Shown piece by piece: positions 17,149-27,124 of a DNA stretch of 64,000 nt. This DNA comes from Vibrio sp. PID17_43 (lineage in GTDB: Bacteria; Pseudomonadota; Gammaproteobacteria; Enterobacterales; Vibrionaceae), in NCBI RefSeq assembly GCF_002608565.1, contig NZ_LIXM01000008.1:62001-126000 (forward strand), written 5' to 3'. Under the pieces are notes generated by a model. The model searched no databases. It was given only the letters and a program-made list of their open reading frames with translations, and was not told the DNA's origin. The translations under genes were made by a program, and so were the position numbers. How positions within the stretch are numbered: the stretch's first letter is position 1; each line of letters starts with the position of its first letter.

Positions 17149-18084
17149 CTAACTTGATCTCCCCGTCCTTCTGCTAGTAACTTGCCCAGCGATCTCGCGC
17201 TTCTCTTTAGTAACTAACCAACACGTCAGCGAACCAACCGTTACCATTACAGCACCCAGCCAGAAACTAGGGCTTAGCGTGACACCAAGAATAATAGAAG
17301 AAAACAGAGCAGAAAAAATCGGTGTAAAGTAAGACAGCGTTGCAAAAAACACCATATTGCCGCCAACAATCGCGATATTCCAAAGACCATAACCACCAGC
17401 CATCAAAACCGCAGACGCCAACAAGTACCCCATCGCCTCCCAACTGAATACCATTGGCGACTCATCAGTAAAGGCATATTTGATCCACAAAGATACCGCT
17501 GTCGCGATAAAGAATAAAGTGATCGCGTTGTGCTTCGATTGTTGTCTTTGAGTCAGGTTGCAATACACAGCCCAAATTATCGCCCCAGTAAACGCCATAA
17601 TATACACTAGCGGATTGCTACTAATATTGGCCACTAATTGCTTTGGAGATAAACCATTATCACCACTGACTGTCCAAGCTACTCCAATAAACGCCAAGGT
17701 TACCGCTGGATACAATAACCAGTTTGGCTTTTTATTACTCGCCAGCACAGCAAACAACACTGTCAGCGCCGGCCAGAGATAATTAACAATAGCGACTTCA
17801 ATCGCTTGTGAGCGAGAGTTAGAGTATCCCAATGCCAGCGCAAGCAAGATCTCGTAGCTGACAAACATCGCTCCACCCAGAACTAAATACTTGGGTGAGA
17901 AATTCGACAGTTTTGGAATGCCAACGACAATCAACAGAAAAACAGCGCTTAGCGAGTACAGCATCGCTGATCCCCCTACGGGTCCCAAACTTTCTGTCAC
18001 CAACCTTGCGATGCCCAGTAAACAGCTCCAAGAGAGAATGGCGATACAACCATAAAGAGTGAAACGAAACTGATAGGATTGCAT
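17149..18084 (-). CDS. yddG: Aromatic amino acid exporter of the DMT superfamily
   Basis: 311 residues with ten predicted membrane helices arranged as two EamA repeats. The pattern WSCLLGIARLVTESLGPVGG near the N-terminus, IEVAIVNYLWPALTVLFAVL in the middle and AGGYGLWNIAIVGGNMVFFA in the second half match the YddG subgroup, which exports aromatic amino acids across the inner membrane. No operon partner. Confidence 0.85.
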   Translation of the reverse strand: MQSYQFRFTLYGCIAILSWSCLLGIARLVTESLGPVGGSAMLYSLSAVFLLIVVGIPKLSNFSPKYLVLGGAMFVSYEILLALALGYSNSRSQAIEVAIVNYLWPALTVLFAVLASNKKPNWLLYPAVTLAFIGVAWTVSGDNGLSPKQLVANISSNPLVYIMAFTGAIIWAVYCNLTQRQQSKHNAITLFFIATAVSLWIKYAFTDESPMVFSWEAMGYLLASAVLMAGGYGLWNIAIVGGNMVFFATLSYFTPIFSALFSSIILGVTLSPSFWLGAVMVTVGSLTCWLVTKEKREIAGQVTSRRTGRSS

Positions 18085-18213
18085 GTTATCTATGTGACCT
18101 ACTGCTCATGAATGCCAAAGGAAAGTGCAGCTTAACTCAAAAATGATCCGCTTCAACGTACTCTTTTTCCAAAATCGGTATAAAAATATTTCTATTAAGT
18201 GGTTGGAGTCGAT

Positions 18214-18360
18214 ATGAAACATTTTTTACCTTCGAGTGTCATGCTGACACCCTTTGTTGTGCACTACTATGAAGAAGATGACGAAAGTGTAAACGTTGAA
18301 ACGAATTCGGAAGCACAGAGTCTAGACAGTAATAAACAACCAAAGGAACGTTCAGAGTAA
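18214..18360 (+). CDS. Small acidic hypothetical protein upstream of elbB
   Basis: 48 residues, MKHFLPSSVMLTPFVVHYYE followed by an acidic, polar tail (EDDESVNVETNSEAQS). GGAG lies nine bases upstream of the ATG. The stop is only 11 bases before the elbB start, which suggests cotranscription. No family recognised. The tail is likely disordered. Confidence 0.5.
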   Translation: MKHFLPSSVMLTPFVVHYYEEDDESVNVETNSEAQSLDSNKQPKERSE

Positions 18361-18371
18361 AGGATTCAATC

Positions 18372-19022
18372 ATGAAAAAAGTTGCGGTTATTTTGAGTGG
18401 TTCAGGCGTCTATGACGGCTCTGAAATCCACGAAACTGTATTGGCGTTGTATGCCATTGAGAAAGCAGGGGCAACCTGGCACTGTTTTGCTCCTAACATT
18501 AACCAACTCCATGTAATCAACCACCTAACGGGTGAAGAGATGAATGAAACACGTAATGTGTTAGTGGAATCCGCACGTATCGCACGCGGCAACATTAATG
18601 ATGTTGCAAAACTTAATGTCGATGAGTTCGATGCCCTACTTCTACCTGGCGGCTTTGGTGCAGCGAAAAATCTAACCGACTTTGCCGTTTCTGGTGCGGA
18701 ATGTTCAATCAACACACACGTAGCACAAGCGTGTCGCGCTTTTGCACAAGCAGGCAAACCCGCTGGCTACTTGTGTATTGCACCGACCATTATCCCTATG
18801 ATTTACGGCCAAGGAGTGCAAGGCACAATTGGTAGCGATGAAGCCACAGCAGCGGCATTTGATTATATGGGTGGCGAGCATGTGAGTTGTCTGGTGGATG
18901 AGATCCATTTCGATGAAAAACACAATGTACTTTCTACGCCAGCCTATATGTTAGCGGAAAATATCTTACAAGCTGCTTCAGGCATCGAAAAACTGGTTAA
19001 TAAGTTAGTCGAAATCGCCTAA
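18372..19022 (+). CDS. elbB: ElbB-type glyoxalase / isoprenoid biosynthesis protein
   Basis: 216 residues of the DJ-1/PfpI (class I glutamine amidotransferase-like) fold. Family marks are VILSGSGVYDGSEIHETVLA at the N-terminus, LLLPGGFGAAKNLTDFA, and the nucleophile elbow GYLCIAPTIIP with its cysteine. ElbB (YhbL) was linked to isoprenoid synthesis and has weak glyoxalase III activity in E. coli; its physiological role is unsettled. Preceded by a 48-aa frame in the same direction. Confidence 0.92.
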   Translation: MKKVAVILSGSGVYDGSEIHETVLALYAIEKAGATWHCFAPNINQLHVINHLTGEEMNETRNVLVESARIARGNINDVAKLNVDEFDALLLPGGFGAAKNLTDFAVSGAECSINTHVAQACRAFAQAGKPAGYLCIAPTIIPMIYGQGVQGTIGSDEATAAAFDYMGGEHVSCLVDEIHFDEKHNVLSTPAYMLAENILQAASGIEKLVNKLVEIA

Positions 19023-19355
19023 ATAGAAAACGTTTGCTTATAAAGTGTCAAACGCATCCCCGTTGATAGATAACCTATTAATGGGGCTTTCTTATACTTT
19101 AGTCTAATTGAGGTGTAAACCGTACGAATCTTGTTATTTTTGCCAATTTTTTGCGTGATAAATGGGAAATTTTCGCTACGTTAAGTAGGTGTTGCACCAA
19201 CTCATTGTGCAATAAGACTGTCATCACACTTTCCTGCCTAAAGTGACCTCTAAACGGTTAAACTTGTTTTAGATCAAACAAAAACAAGAGCAGAGTATGC
19301 AGAGTGAATGACAGATTAAGAAAGATTATTAAAAATAACGATGGAGCAATCCAAT
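19023..19355 (+). promoter_or_regulatory. Promoter region of the alcohol dehydrogenase gene
   Basis: About 330 bases without a gene. An inverted repeat CTTGTTTT (19263-19270) / AAAACAAG (19281-19288) with a 10-base spacer lies some 70-90 bases upstream of the start and could be an operator. No binding protein can be assigned. Confidence 0.35.
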
Positions 19356-20504
19356 ATGACAAGTGCATTCTTTATCCCTACTGTAAACCTAATGGGCGCT
19401 GGTTGTTTAAAAGACGCAACTGACAGCATCCAATCTCAAGGCTTTAAAAAAGGTCTGATTGTTACGGATAAGATTCTTAACCAAATCGGTGTCGTAAAGC
19501 AGGTTCAAGATCTACTCACCGAACGCGACGTAGCAACCGTTGTGTTCGACGGCACTCAACCAAACCCTACTATTAGCAACGTTAACGATGGCTTAGCACT
19601 TCTTACGGCTAACGAATGTGACTTTGTTATATCTCTAGGTGGCGGCTCACCACACGACTGCGCGAAAGGTATCGCGCTTGTTGCTTCTAACGGCGGACAA
19701 ATCGGAGACTACGAAGGCGTTGACCAGTCTGCAAAACCAATGCTGCCACTTATCGCAATCAACACGACTGCGGGGACAGCGTCTGAAATGACCCGTTTCT
19801 GCATCATTACTGACGAAGAACGTCACATCAAGATGGCTATCGTTGATAAGCACACAACGCCGCTTATCTCAGTTAACGATCCTGAGCTAATGCTTGCTAA
19901 ACCTGCTTCACTAACTGCAGCAACCGGCATGGACGCACTAACGCACGCTGTTGAAGCATACGTATCTATCGCCGCGACACCAATCACTGACGCGGTAGCA
20001 ATCAAAGCGATTGAACTTATCCAAGCGCACCTACGCACAGCAGTGAAAAACGGTGAAGATCTAGAAGCTCGTGAGCAAATGGCATACGCACAGTTCATGG
20101 CGGGCATGGCATTCAACAACGCATCTCTAGGTTACGTACACGCAATGGCGCACCAGCTAGGTGGTTTCTACGACCTTCCACACGGTGTTTGTAACGCGAT
20201 TCTTCTACCTCACGTACAGCGTTACAACGCGCAAGTATGTCCTGAACGTCTACGTGATGTAGCAAAAGCAATGGGTGTAAACGTAGAAGGCATGTCTGCT
20301 GAAGCAGGTGCAGCGGCAGCAATCGACGCTATCGTTACACTAGCGAAAGAAGTTGGTATCCCTGCAGGTATCAAAGAGCTTGGTGCGAAACTAGAGGACA
20401 TACCAACACTCGCAGACAACGCCCTGAAAGACGCTTGTGGTTTCACTAACCCTAAACAAGCAACGCACGAAGAAATCTCTAAGATCTTCGAAGAAGCGAT
20501 GTAA
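19356..20504 (+). CDS. yiaY: Iron-containing alcohol dehydrogenase (YiaY-like)
   Basis: 382 residues of the group III iron-dependent alcohol dehydrogenases, NAD-linked. Visible are the nucleotide-binding [11 protein letters not shown], the [15 protein letters not shown] segment, and the metal-ligand region [14 protein letters not shown], then [19 protein letters not shown] with the conserved histidines. It resembles E. coli YiaY and propanediol/butanol dehydrogenases; substrate not certain. The start at 19356 ([11 protein letters not shown]) is preceded by GGAG. Codon use is strongly biased, suggesting high expression. Confidence 0.93.
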   Translation: MTSAFFIPTVNLMGAGCLKDATDSIQSQGFKKGLIVTDKILNQIGVVKQVQDLLTERDVATVVFDGTQPNPTISNVNDGLALLTANECDFVISLGGGSPHDCAKGIALVASNGGQIGDYEGVDQSAKPMLPLIAINTTAGTASEMTRFCIITDEERHIKMAIVDKHTTPLISVNDPELMLAKPASLTAATGMDALTHAVEAYVSIAATPITDAVAIKAIELIQAHLRTAVKNGEDLEAREQMAYAQFMAGMAFNNASLGYVHAMAHQLGGFYDLPHGVCNAILLPHVQRYNAQVCPERLRDVAKAMGVNVEGMSAEAGAAAAIDAIVTLAKEVGIPAGIKELGAKLEDIPTLADNALKDACGFTNPKQATHEEISKIFEEAM

Positions 20505-20540
20505 TCTAACTGAGTAAATCATTCTCTATTGCCTTAATTC

Positions 20541-20570
20541 AATCCCCGATATCGTATCGGGGATTTTTTA
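20541..20570 (+). terminator. Terminator after yiaY
   Basis: AATCCCCGAT/ATCGGGGATT hairpin followed by a T run. Confidence 0.9.
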
Positions 20571-20646
20571 TGTTCACATACCCTGCCAAACATCGCCTTT
20601 TAATGTTAGCTTTTAAACATTAATACGATTCATATTGGAAGGAACC

Positions 20647-21723
20647 ATGAGAACGATTGCTGCTGCCCTACTCGCTTGTTTATCCTTTTCTGCCAACGCT
20701 GCCGAATACCGCGCCAACGAAGTGGCGAATGGGTTTCAGATCCCTTGGGGGATCGAGTTCTTAGATAACCATCGCGTTATCGTCAATGAAAAGAACGGTA
20801 CGGTTTCGTTGCTGGATATCACCACAGGCAAACCTCAAAAGCTGTTTAACATCCCCGATGTGAACACCAGTGGACAAGCCGGCTTATTGGATGTCGCGCT
20901 CGCACCGAATGCCGATACGCAAAACCCGCAACTCTTCTTTACCTACAGCAAGCGCACGAGTAAAGGCAATACGGTGGCGTTAGCGACGGCGCAATTGCAA
21001 AACAATCAGCTTGTGGGTTGGAGAGATCTCTTTGCTGCTGATGCCATCACCGACACAGGTCGCCACTACGGCAGTCGAATTTCATTTATTGACGACAAAG
21101 TTTACTTCTCAATCGGTGACCGTGGCGAACGTGATAATGGGCAAGACACTCAAACCCATGCAGGCAGTATTCTTCGTCTCAACCTTGATGGTTCGGTTCC
21201 GCAAGACAATCCTTTCAAACCTTCCGAAGCGCGACCTGAGATTTGGAGCTACGGACATAGAAACCCTCAAGGGTTGTTTTACGACGAGGCGACCAAACAG
21301 CTGTGGTCGATTGAGCATGGACCACGCGGCGGCGATGAGATTAATCTAATCAAGAAAGGCGCGAACTACGGCTGGGCAAAAGTCTCTCATGGTAAAGAAT
21401 ATTGGGGTCCGTTGGACGTCGGGGAAGCTAAGTCGTTACCAGGAATGGAAGATCCCAAGCTGGTTTACATCCCTTCTATCGCACCAAGTAACATGATTTT
21501 GTACCGTGGCGATAAGTACCCAGAGCTGGATGGGAAGATCTTAGCAGGCGCACTGAAACTGGCACACATTAACGTGGTATCGATTAAAAACGGCAAGCTC
21601 ACCGAATCAAAAAGATTGATGGAGAATCTCGGTGAGCGAGTAAGAGATATAACCATCAGCCCTGATGGTTATATCTACTTTTCTACCGACAGCGGCAAAA
21701 TCTTTCGTCTTGAGGAGAAATAG
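20647..21723 (+). CDS. PQQ-dependent soluble sugar dehydrogenase (YliI/Asd-like)
   Basis: 358 residues with a cleavable signal peptide (about 1-18, ending ANAAEY). It is a six-bladed beta-propeller of the soluble aldose sugar dehydrogenase group that uses pyrroloquinoline quinone in the periplasm. Matching stretches are GFQIPWGIEFLDNHRVIVNE, GQAGLLDVALAP with FFTYSKR, YGSRISFIDDKVYFSIGDRG, RNPQGLFYDEATKQLWSIEH and GPRGGDEINLIKKGANYGW. The start at 20647 is preceded by GGAAGGA. No PQQ synthesis genes are seen here. Confidence 0.9.
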   Translation: MRTIAAALLACLSFSANAAEYRANEVANGFQIPWGIEFLDNHRVIVNEKNGTVSLLDITTGKPQKLFNIPDVNTSGQAGLLDVALAPNADTQNPQLFFTYSKRTSKGNTVALATAQLQNNQLVGWRDLFAADAITDTGRHYGSRISFIDDKVYFSIGDRGERDNGQDTQTHAGSILRLNLDGSVPQDNPFKPSEARPEIWSYGHRNPQGLFYDEATKQLWSIEHGPRGGDEINLIKKGANYGWAKVSHGKEYWGPLDVGEAKSLPGMEDPKLVYIPSIAPSNMILYRGDKYPELDGKILAGALKLAHINVVSIKNGKLTESKRLMENLGERVRDITISPDGYIYFSTDSGKIFRLEEK

Positions 21724-21750
21724 TTTTCTCTGACGAACTAGTCAAAAAAG

Positions 21751-22746
21751 CTAGCTCTTTAAACTCACTGCCACCGTTTCATTGTCAAAATCGAGCGTCA
21801 TGGTCGAGCCCAATGGAACGGTGAGCATTGGGTGAGTATGGCAGCTATCAAAGTCATACAAGATCGGTAGTGGTTGACCGTTAAGTACTTCTAGCAACAC
21901 GTCTATGGGTGCACGCCCTGTGCCTTTATCGTTGAACTTTTCATGCTTGCCAAGAACAACCGCAATGACTTTATCAAACACACCGGAAAGCTTAAGCAGC
22001 GCAAAAGATCGTTCGACCGTTTCAATACCCTGCAAGCAATCTTCCATCAGCAAAATATCACCGTGTTCGATAATCGGCATAAACTTGCTTGCCCAGATGC
22101 CTTTCATGGTATTGAGGTTTCCGCCAATCAAACGCCCAGTGATCTTGCCTTCGCCTTTAAAGTGCCATTGGTTTTGCAAGGTTTGCTTTGCGCGGTCTTG
22201 CTCGCCCCACTCTATCCATTCATCTGTCCACCCTTGAGGCATTGTGTATTGATGCTCCAAGCCATCTAACGTATTCACAATCGCCTCAAACGAAGCAAAG
22301 GTCTCGTCCACCAATGGCGGGAATTCACCCAGAGATGCCACCAAAGCAGGACCATAGAAAGTAACGATGCCGGTTTGTGCATAAATGCCCATGAGTAAAG
22401 CTGTGACATCCGAATAGCCAACAATGATCTTTGGATCTTTCTTCAGCGCCTCGTAATCAATGTAAGGTAGCAATGAGTTACTGTTATAACCACCAATGGT
22501 CGACATAATACAGCGCACTTCGGGATCACGAATCAGCGCATTCAATTCTTCTACTCGCTCTTCAATCGAACCCGAGCGATATTGGTCAGTTTTGCCCGTT
22601 AAGCTGCCTGCTTTTAGCTGGTAACCATGGGATTCCACGTACGCTTTGGCACGCTCAAAACGAGTTGGAGCAAATACCGTGGCTGGAGAGGATGGCGAGA
22701 AAAAGCCGATGGTGTCGCCTTTTTGTAATCGTTTAGGAATGATCAT
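21751..22746 (-). CDS. LD-carboxypeptidase (S66 family, MccF-like)
   Basis: 331 residues. Serine peptidase of family S66, which includes muramoyl-tetrapeptide LD-carboxypeptidases and the microcin C resistance protein MccF. N-terminal KGDTIGFFSPSSPATVFAPT, IMSTIGGYNSNSLLPYIDY and the nucleophile site VGYSDVTALLMG (Ser112) are visible, as are the Glu region LLMEDCLQGIETVERSF and the His region CHTHPMLTVPLG. The loop arrangement (GGYNSN) is closer to MccF than to classical LdcA. Start 22746 is chosen for AAGGA five bases upstream. Role in peptidoglycan recycling or peptide-nucleotide detoxification is inference. Confidence 0.9.
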   Translation of the reverse strand: MIIPKRLQKGDTIGFFSPSSPATVFAPTRFERAKAYVESHGYQLKAGSLTGKTDQYRSGSIEERVEELNALIRDPEVRCIMSTIGGYNSNSLLPYIDYEALKKDPKIIVGYSDVTALLMGIYAQTGIVTFYGPALVASLGEFPPLVDETFASFEAIVNTLDGLEHQYTMPQGWTDEWIEWGEQDRAKQTLQNQWHFKGEGKITGRLIGGNLNTMKGIWASKFMPIIEHGDILLMEDCLQGIETVERSFALLKLSGVFDKVIAVVLGKHEKFNDKGTGRAPIDVLLEVLNGQPLPILYDFDSCHTHPMLTVPLGSTMTLDFDNETVAVSLKS

Positions 22747-22870
22747 GCGCGTCCTTGTTTTGTGATACATGGTTGATTTATTTTCGTACAATCTAACCAG
22801 AATAATCTAAACTTAACAATAACCCTTTGTTTTTTAAAACGATAGTTCGGTCACGTTGTACGAGGTCATT

Positions 22871-23485
22871 ATGATTCCATTCCCTTTACAGCTCGACAAA
22901 ATTAAAGCCGTTGTGTTTGATTTAGATAACACCTTGGTGAGCTCCGGCATGAACTTCGGTGAGTTACGTCGCCAACTCGGTTGCCCACAAAGCGAAGACT
23001 TGTTGGATTTTATCGATGCTCTCGAGCATCCTCACCATCGTGAGCATGCTCATAATGTGATATTTGATTATGAGGTTTCTGACGCGAAGCTGTCTTCCCC
23101 GATGCTTGGCTGTCATGAGCTGTTAGCACACTTACATCGAAACAAAATCAAAACCGCCATCGTCACGCGTAACTGTCAAATCGCAACACAGCGAAAATTA
23201 GAACACAATCAAATCGCTGTGGAACGGGTTATTACGCGTGAGTGTTTTCCACCTAAGCCCGATCCATTATCACTGCAAATGTTGGCGAAAGAGTGGCGCT
23301 TACTTCCTCATGAGGTTCTTTATGTCGGTGACTATTTATATGATCTACAAGTAGCCTATAACGCACAAATGCCCTCTTGCCTCATTCATCATGGGGATGA
23401 CGTAACATTCAATGATTCTGCTTCCATCGCATTTAATGAATTGAGCGACTTACTCGCCTGCTTTGAATCTTTACAGATAACATGA
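22871..23485 (+). CDS. HAD-superfamily phosphatase
   Basis: 204 residues. HAD motif I is VVFDLDNTLVSSG, motif II is AIVTRNCQIAT, and motif III/IV are KPDPLSLQMLAKEW and YVGDYLYDLQVAYNA, so a phosphoglycolate-phosphatase-like phosphohydrolase is likely. Substrate unknown. ATG 22871 (MIPFPLQLDKIK) is used; the frame opens upstream with TTG. Divergent from the LD-carboxypeptidase with 124 bases between. Confidence 0.88.
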   Translation: MIPFPLQLDKIKAVVFDLDNTLVSSGMNFGELRRQLGCPQSEDLLDFIDALEHPHHREHAHNVIFDYEVSDAKLSSPMLGCHELLAHLHRNKIKTAIVTRNCQIATQRKLEHNQIAVERVITRECFPPKPDPLSLQMLAKEWRLLPHEVLYVGDYLYDLQVAYNAQMPSCLIHHGDDVTFNDSASIAFNELSDLLACFESLQIT

Positions 23486-23487
23486 AA

Positions 23488-23511
23488 AAAAGAGCACTAA
23501 GATGCTCCTTT
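23488..23511 (+). terminator. Terminator after HAD phosphatase
   Basis: AAAAGAGCA/TGCTCCTTT hairpin (short 5-7 bp stem) just after the stop. Confidence 0.55.
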
Positions 23512-23629
23512 CTGACTTAATTCCGCTTAAGTCGCATTTGCTAAACGTTATACCAATCACAATAAGTAAGTGATAATAGTCAGCTCAGGAAAAACGCTAG
23601 AGAACAAAGCTTAAACTTTCGATAAGTAG

Positions 23630-23827
23630 TTATTCTACAATCAACTTACTTTGAAACGAAAAGTTAACGAAGTTATCGACAGTAGGTAAATCGGAAACCA
23701 GCAAGGGCGATGCATGCTGATCTACCGTGTTGATGTTTCGATAAGTAAATGCCGCTGAGACTAAAAAAGTACCGCTAGCAACACAAAACTGAACTGCAAC
23801 TTCCCAGATATCGTAAGGTTCATCCAT
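23630..23827 (-). CDS. Hypothetical small protein
   Basis: 65 residues from ATG 23827, which has CAGGAG close upstream (the frame also opens at 23851). Residues about 8-25 (EVAVQFCVASGTFLVSAAFT) are hydrophobic and could be one membrane helix; the rest is polar. No family recognised. It lies between the Lol-like operon and a convergent phosphatase gene, so a spurious frame cannot be excluded. Confidence 0.35.
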   Translation of the reverse strand: MDEPYDIWEVAVQFCVASGTFLVSAAFTYRNINTVDQHASPLLVSDLPTVDNFVNFSFQSKLIVE

Positions 23828-23965
23828 AAACTCCTGACAACGATGAGCCATTAATGTAACGACATTTAGGTTAATATTAAATATATGCTTCTGACATTAC
23901 TGCAAAAACGAGGCATTGCATTTAGAAAATGCTCCTCCCTCCTAAATTAAGCATTATGATCTAAT

Positions 23966-25183
23966 TTAAAAACTGTATTTAATATTGGCAAATAACAAGG
24001 TTGTCGGCTCTTCGCCAAAAACACTGTTACGGCTTCCACCGAAATTCTGGATAACGGTCAACAATTGCCAATCATTTGCCAAAGAGTAGCTGCTCGATAG
24101 CCCAACAAAATAGGAATGATCATCATAATAGCTAGCCGACAATGTAAGACGATTCAGTGGCGTAAGATCGAAGCTGAGATCACTGTACCAAGTATGATGG
24201 GTGAAGCTTAACGTTTTGGCATCCAATGGGAGATTGAGGTACGTGAGCGCACTGGTCACTTCTTGCGGCTCTGAAATGTACAACCACGCGAAACGGCCTA
24301 ACCAACTTCTTTGCCCACCGAAGCTATAATCAGTTTCAACGCTTGCTACCGCCGTTTTCTGTGTGGGTGTCCCCTGATAGTTAGAGTCAACTGGGTCAAA
24401 CCAACTAAGCTCACCGCGGAGCCCTGCATCATATATATCCGTCGAAAAACCGAATCCGAGCACATAGTCCAAGCGCGATCGTCCAACAATCATTTGATAG
24501 TCCCAACCCGATTGATTGGCGAAATAACGTAAAGCCGTGCTGTCCTGCCCAGATCTTCTAGCAGGTGCGAACACCAGTTCCACCCCATCTGCGAAGCCAA
24601 GGTGGTAGCTGCCCATAATGGCATCTGTGCCAGCTCGCTCTTCATAATCAAAGTCATAAATTGAATATGCATTGTAGATGTCATTCGGGTTCCAGACCGT
24701 GTTCATTGACCAATTGACCCGAAACCGTCCCACTCTCGCACCCCAGTCCTCTCGTTGCCAAGAAATATTGAAGCGATCAAGTTGCGTGTTAAATATAACG
24801 CCATCTTCACGCCAATTCTTACTCAGATCAAAATAGCCGTTATCTAGTGAAACTAAATCTGCATAGAGGGGAAAATCTGCCGCATCTCCCCACAAGACAC
24901 GGTTTCTCATCCCAATATTGACACGCCAATCGGAGGAAAATCGATACTCAACGTTGATGCGATTATGAACTAAATGGTCCAGAGTATTCGTTTGATTGTC
25001 AGGAAGCGCATAGGTTGCCATGTATTTGATATAACCGTCCAAGTCCCATTGCTTTTTCGGTTCTAAGCCTGGCACATTCGCCAATAATTGAGTCGAGAAA
25101 AACACCAACAACGGCATAATTAACGTATAATTAAACACCCCTTGGTCATAGCGACAGTGATTGCTCTTCTTATCTTTATGCAT
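23966..25183 (-). CDS. Outer-membrane beta-barrel protein of the Lol-like operon
   Basis: 405 residues. An N-terminal hydrophobic segment (about 18-35) ends in LLANV and serves as signal peptide. The rest alternates aromatic and polar residues in beta-strand style (WDLDGYIKYMATYALPDN, RVNIGMRNRVLWGDAADF, GLRGELSWFDPVDSNY) and ends in a typical barrel C-terminus with terminal Phe (LFANIKYSF). About 14-16 strands are plausible. No named family is certain. ATG 25183 overlaps the ATPase stop (ATGCATAA arrangement), so the barrel is translated as part of the ABC operon, suggesting it is the outer-membrane end of the same pathway. Confidence 0.75.
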   Translation of the reverse strand: MHKDKKSNHCRYDQGVFNYTLIMPLLVFFSTQLLANVPGLEPKKQWDLDGYIKYMATYALPDNQTNTLDHLVHNRINVEYRFSSDWRVNIGMRNRVLWGDAADFPLYADLVSLDNGYFDLSKNWREDGVIFNTQLDRFNISWQREDWGARVGRFRVNWSMNTVWNPNDIYNAYSIYDFDYEERAGTDAIMGSYHLGFADGVELVFAPARRSGQDSTALRYFANQSGWDYQMIVGRSRLDYVLGFGFSTDIYDAGLRGELSWFDPVDSNYQGTPTQKTAVASVETDYSFGGQRSWLGRFAWLYISEPQEVTSALTYLNLPLDAKTLSFTHHTWYSDLSFDLTPLNRLTLSASYYDDHSYFVGLSSSYSLANDWQLLTVIQNFGGSRNSVFGEEPTTLLFANIKYSF

Positions 25184-25889
25184 GAGTTCTCTCAGATGCA
25201 CTTTCGATATTGCTGAAATCTCGCACTAATCGTCCATCTTCAAAAACAATGATACGGTGTGCGCGTTTAATTACTCTCGTATCGTGAGTAGAGAAGATAA
25301 ACGTTGTCCCTTCTTGCTCACTCAATTGCTCCATGATATCAAGCAGCTCAGCAGTACTTTTGGCATCGAGGTTAGCGGTCGGCTCATCGGCCATGACAAA
25401 GCGAGGTTTGGGAGCAAGCGCTCGTGCAACGGCAACTCGCTGCTGCTGACCGCCTGACATTTTCCCTGGCACCTTGTTCATCTGGGCCGCCAGTCCCACT
25501 TGTTCAAGCAACGAACTGGCACGTTCTCGGCATTCTCGCTCCGTTTTCCCCTGCAATTGCATCACAAACTCTACATTCTCTAACGCTGTCAATACTGGCA
25601 ACAAACTGTAGTCTTGAAAGATAAAGCCGATGTTATCGCGGCGATAGGCGATCAATTCTTTTTCAGACATCTCCGAGATGAAGCAGCCATCAATTTCAAC
25701 GGTTCCAGAGGTGGGCGAATCAATACCACCAATCATGTTTAACAAGGTTGTTTTTCCTGAACCTGACGGCCCCATTATGGCCACAAACTCGCCCTGCTTA
25801 ATTTCCAGATTGACGGCTTTGACAGCATGAACCGGAAAATCGCTGTTTGGATTATACGTCTTCGTCAACTTCTTGAGTTTAATGGTCAT
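25176..25889 (-). CDS. ABC transporter ATP-binding protein (LolD/MacB type)
   Basis: 237 residues. Walker A GPSGSGKTTLLNMIGG, Q-loop FIFQDYSLLPVLTALENVE, signature MSGGQQQRVAVARAL, Walker B FVMADEPTANLD and switch histidine FIFSTHD are all intact. Its closest group is the LolD/FtsE/MacB ATPases that drive periplasmic conformational work rather than classical import. It shares one base with the preceding permease gene (25889) and overlaps the barrel gene, so the five genes form one tight operon. Confidence 0.92.
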   Translation of the reverse strand: MTIKLKKLTKTYNPNSDFPVHAVKAVNLEIKQGEFVAIMGPSGSGKTTLLNMIGGIDSPTSGTVEIDGCFISEMSEKELIAYRRDNIGFIFQDYSLLPVLTALENVEFVMQLQGKTERECRERASSLLEQVGLAAQMNKVPGKMSGGQQQRVAVARALAPKPRFVMADEPTANLDAKSTAELLDIMEQLSEQEGTTFIFSTHDTRVIKRAHRIIVFEDGRLVRDFSNIESASERTHA

Positions 25890-27124
25890 TAAATTTTCTC
25901 CGCCATCGCATCTACAGGTTGATGCTTCAAAATTTGTCGAGCCGGATACAAGGCAGCAATGAGACTCGCAATGAAAATTGCCATAATGATCATTTGATAA
26001 TCCGACAATGAAACTCGTGGATACAGCAGGGTATCCACGCCATAAGCACCTAATCCCTCCGCGAGTCCACCCAACGACAAGCCTGTCACACTAAGTACTT
26101 TAAGCATCACGACACTACCAAATAAACCAAGCGCACACCCCGTCAAACCAAGAAACAGGGTCTCTAATATGATCAACGTTCGGATCTTATGCTTTTGCAT
26201 TCCTACCGCCATTAACACACCGAACTCTCGCGTTCGCTCAAACACCGACATCAACATAATATTGATAATGCCGAGTGTCATCGCGAGGACAAAAACCACC
26301 AACGTTACCTGGTTAGAGATATCCATAGAGCTCATCATGGTAGAAAGCAATGGTTGAATTTCAGACCATGATCTTACCGTTAGTGTGTGCGATGCAGATT
26401 TAGGAAAAGTCTCTCGAACAAAAAACTCTGCGACCTTCAATACATCGCTTTGATTGGAATTTAAAAGAATAGCAATTTCATGTGCGCCGGAAAGGCCAGC
26501 CAGTTTCTCTAAATCGGCTTTTCGCACATAGACGTTTCCCTCATCAAAAGTGTTTGAAGGCGTTTTGAACACACCTCTTACGCGAAATGCCGCACCTGCA
26601 ACATCACCATGAACATCAGATAGCGTTAAAATCACCTTAGAACCCACACGCAGATTCAATCGCTGCATCGTTTTGGCGGACACTAAAATCGGATTACGTC
26701 CCTCTTCATTGAGCCACTCCCCTTCAGTGATGTGTTTGGCTAATGGTGTGATCCGGTGTTCTTGCTCAATATGAATACCGTTAATGCGCACCCCACGCGT
26801 GCTTCGTGCAGATGCGATCATCCCATCAACTAGAAAGCGAGCCGAAATAGCGGCTACTTCTGGTTGCCTGAGTAAATCTCTCGTTAATGAAGGGGAATCA
26901 GGGATGATGGCTTTGAGTTCGGGGTTATTCAAATAAGACTTTTGGTGAACTTGCAGATGGCTTGTTTGCCATGAAATGGCATTTTTTATCATGCTATCAA
27001 CGATGCCATTCATAAAGCCCATCATCGCAACAACGCCCATTAGACCAAAAACCATCGCACCCAACATAATCGACGTTCTCAGTTTATTGCGCCACAAATT
27101 TCGCCAAGCCAATTTAACTAGCAT
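25889..27124 (-). CDS. ABC transporter permease, FtsX/LolE-like (second)
   Basis: 411 residues. One N-terminal membrane helix (about 20-42) is followed by a long periplasmic MacB-type domain (about 45-265) and three C-terminal helices (about 275-300, 320-350, 375-400), which is the FtsX-domain topology of LolC/LolE/MacB. The C-terminal part reads MSVFERTREFGVLMAVGMQK, the typical coupling-helix motif. Its start overlaps the preceding permease by 11 bases. Together the two permeases would form a LolCE-like heterodimer. Confidence 0.9.
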   Translation of the reverse strand: MLVKLAWRNLWRNKLRTSIMLGAMVFGLMGVVAMMGFMNGIVDSMIKNAISWQTSHLQVHQKSYLNNPELKAIIPDSPSLTRDLLRQPEVAAISARFLVDGMIASARSTRGVRINGIHIEQEHRITPLAKHITEGEWLNEEGRNPILVSAKTMQRLNLRVGSKVILTLSDVHGDVAGAAFRVRGVFKTPSNTFDEGNVYVRKADLEKLAGLSGAHEIAILLNSNQSDVLKVAEFFVRETFPKSASHTLTVRSWSEIQPLLSTMMSSMDISNQVTLVVFVLAMTLGIINIMLMSVFERTREFGVLMAVGMQKHKIRTLIILETLFLGLTGCALGLFGSVVMLKVLSVTGLSLGGLAEGLGAYGVDTLLYPRVSLSDYQMIIMAIFIASLIAALYPARQILKHQPVDAMAEKI

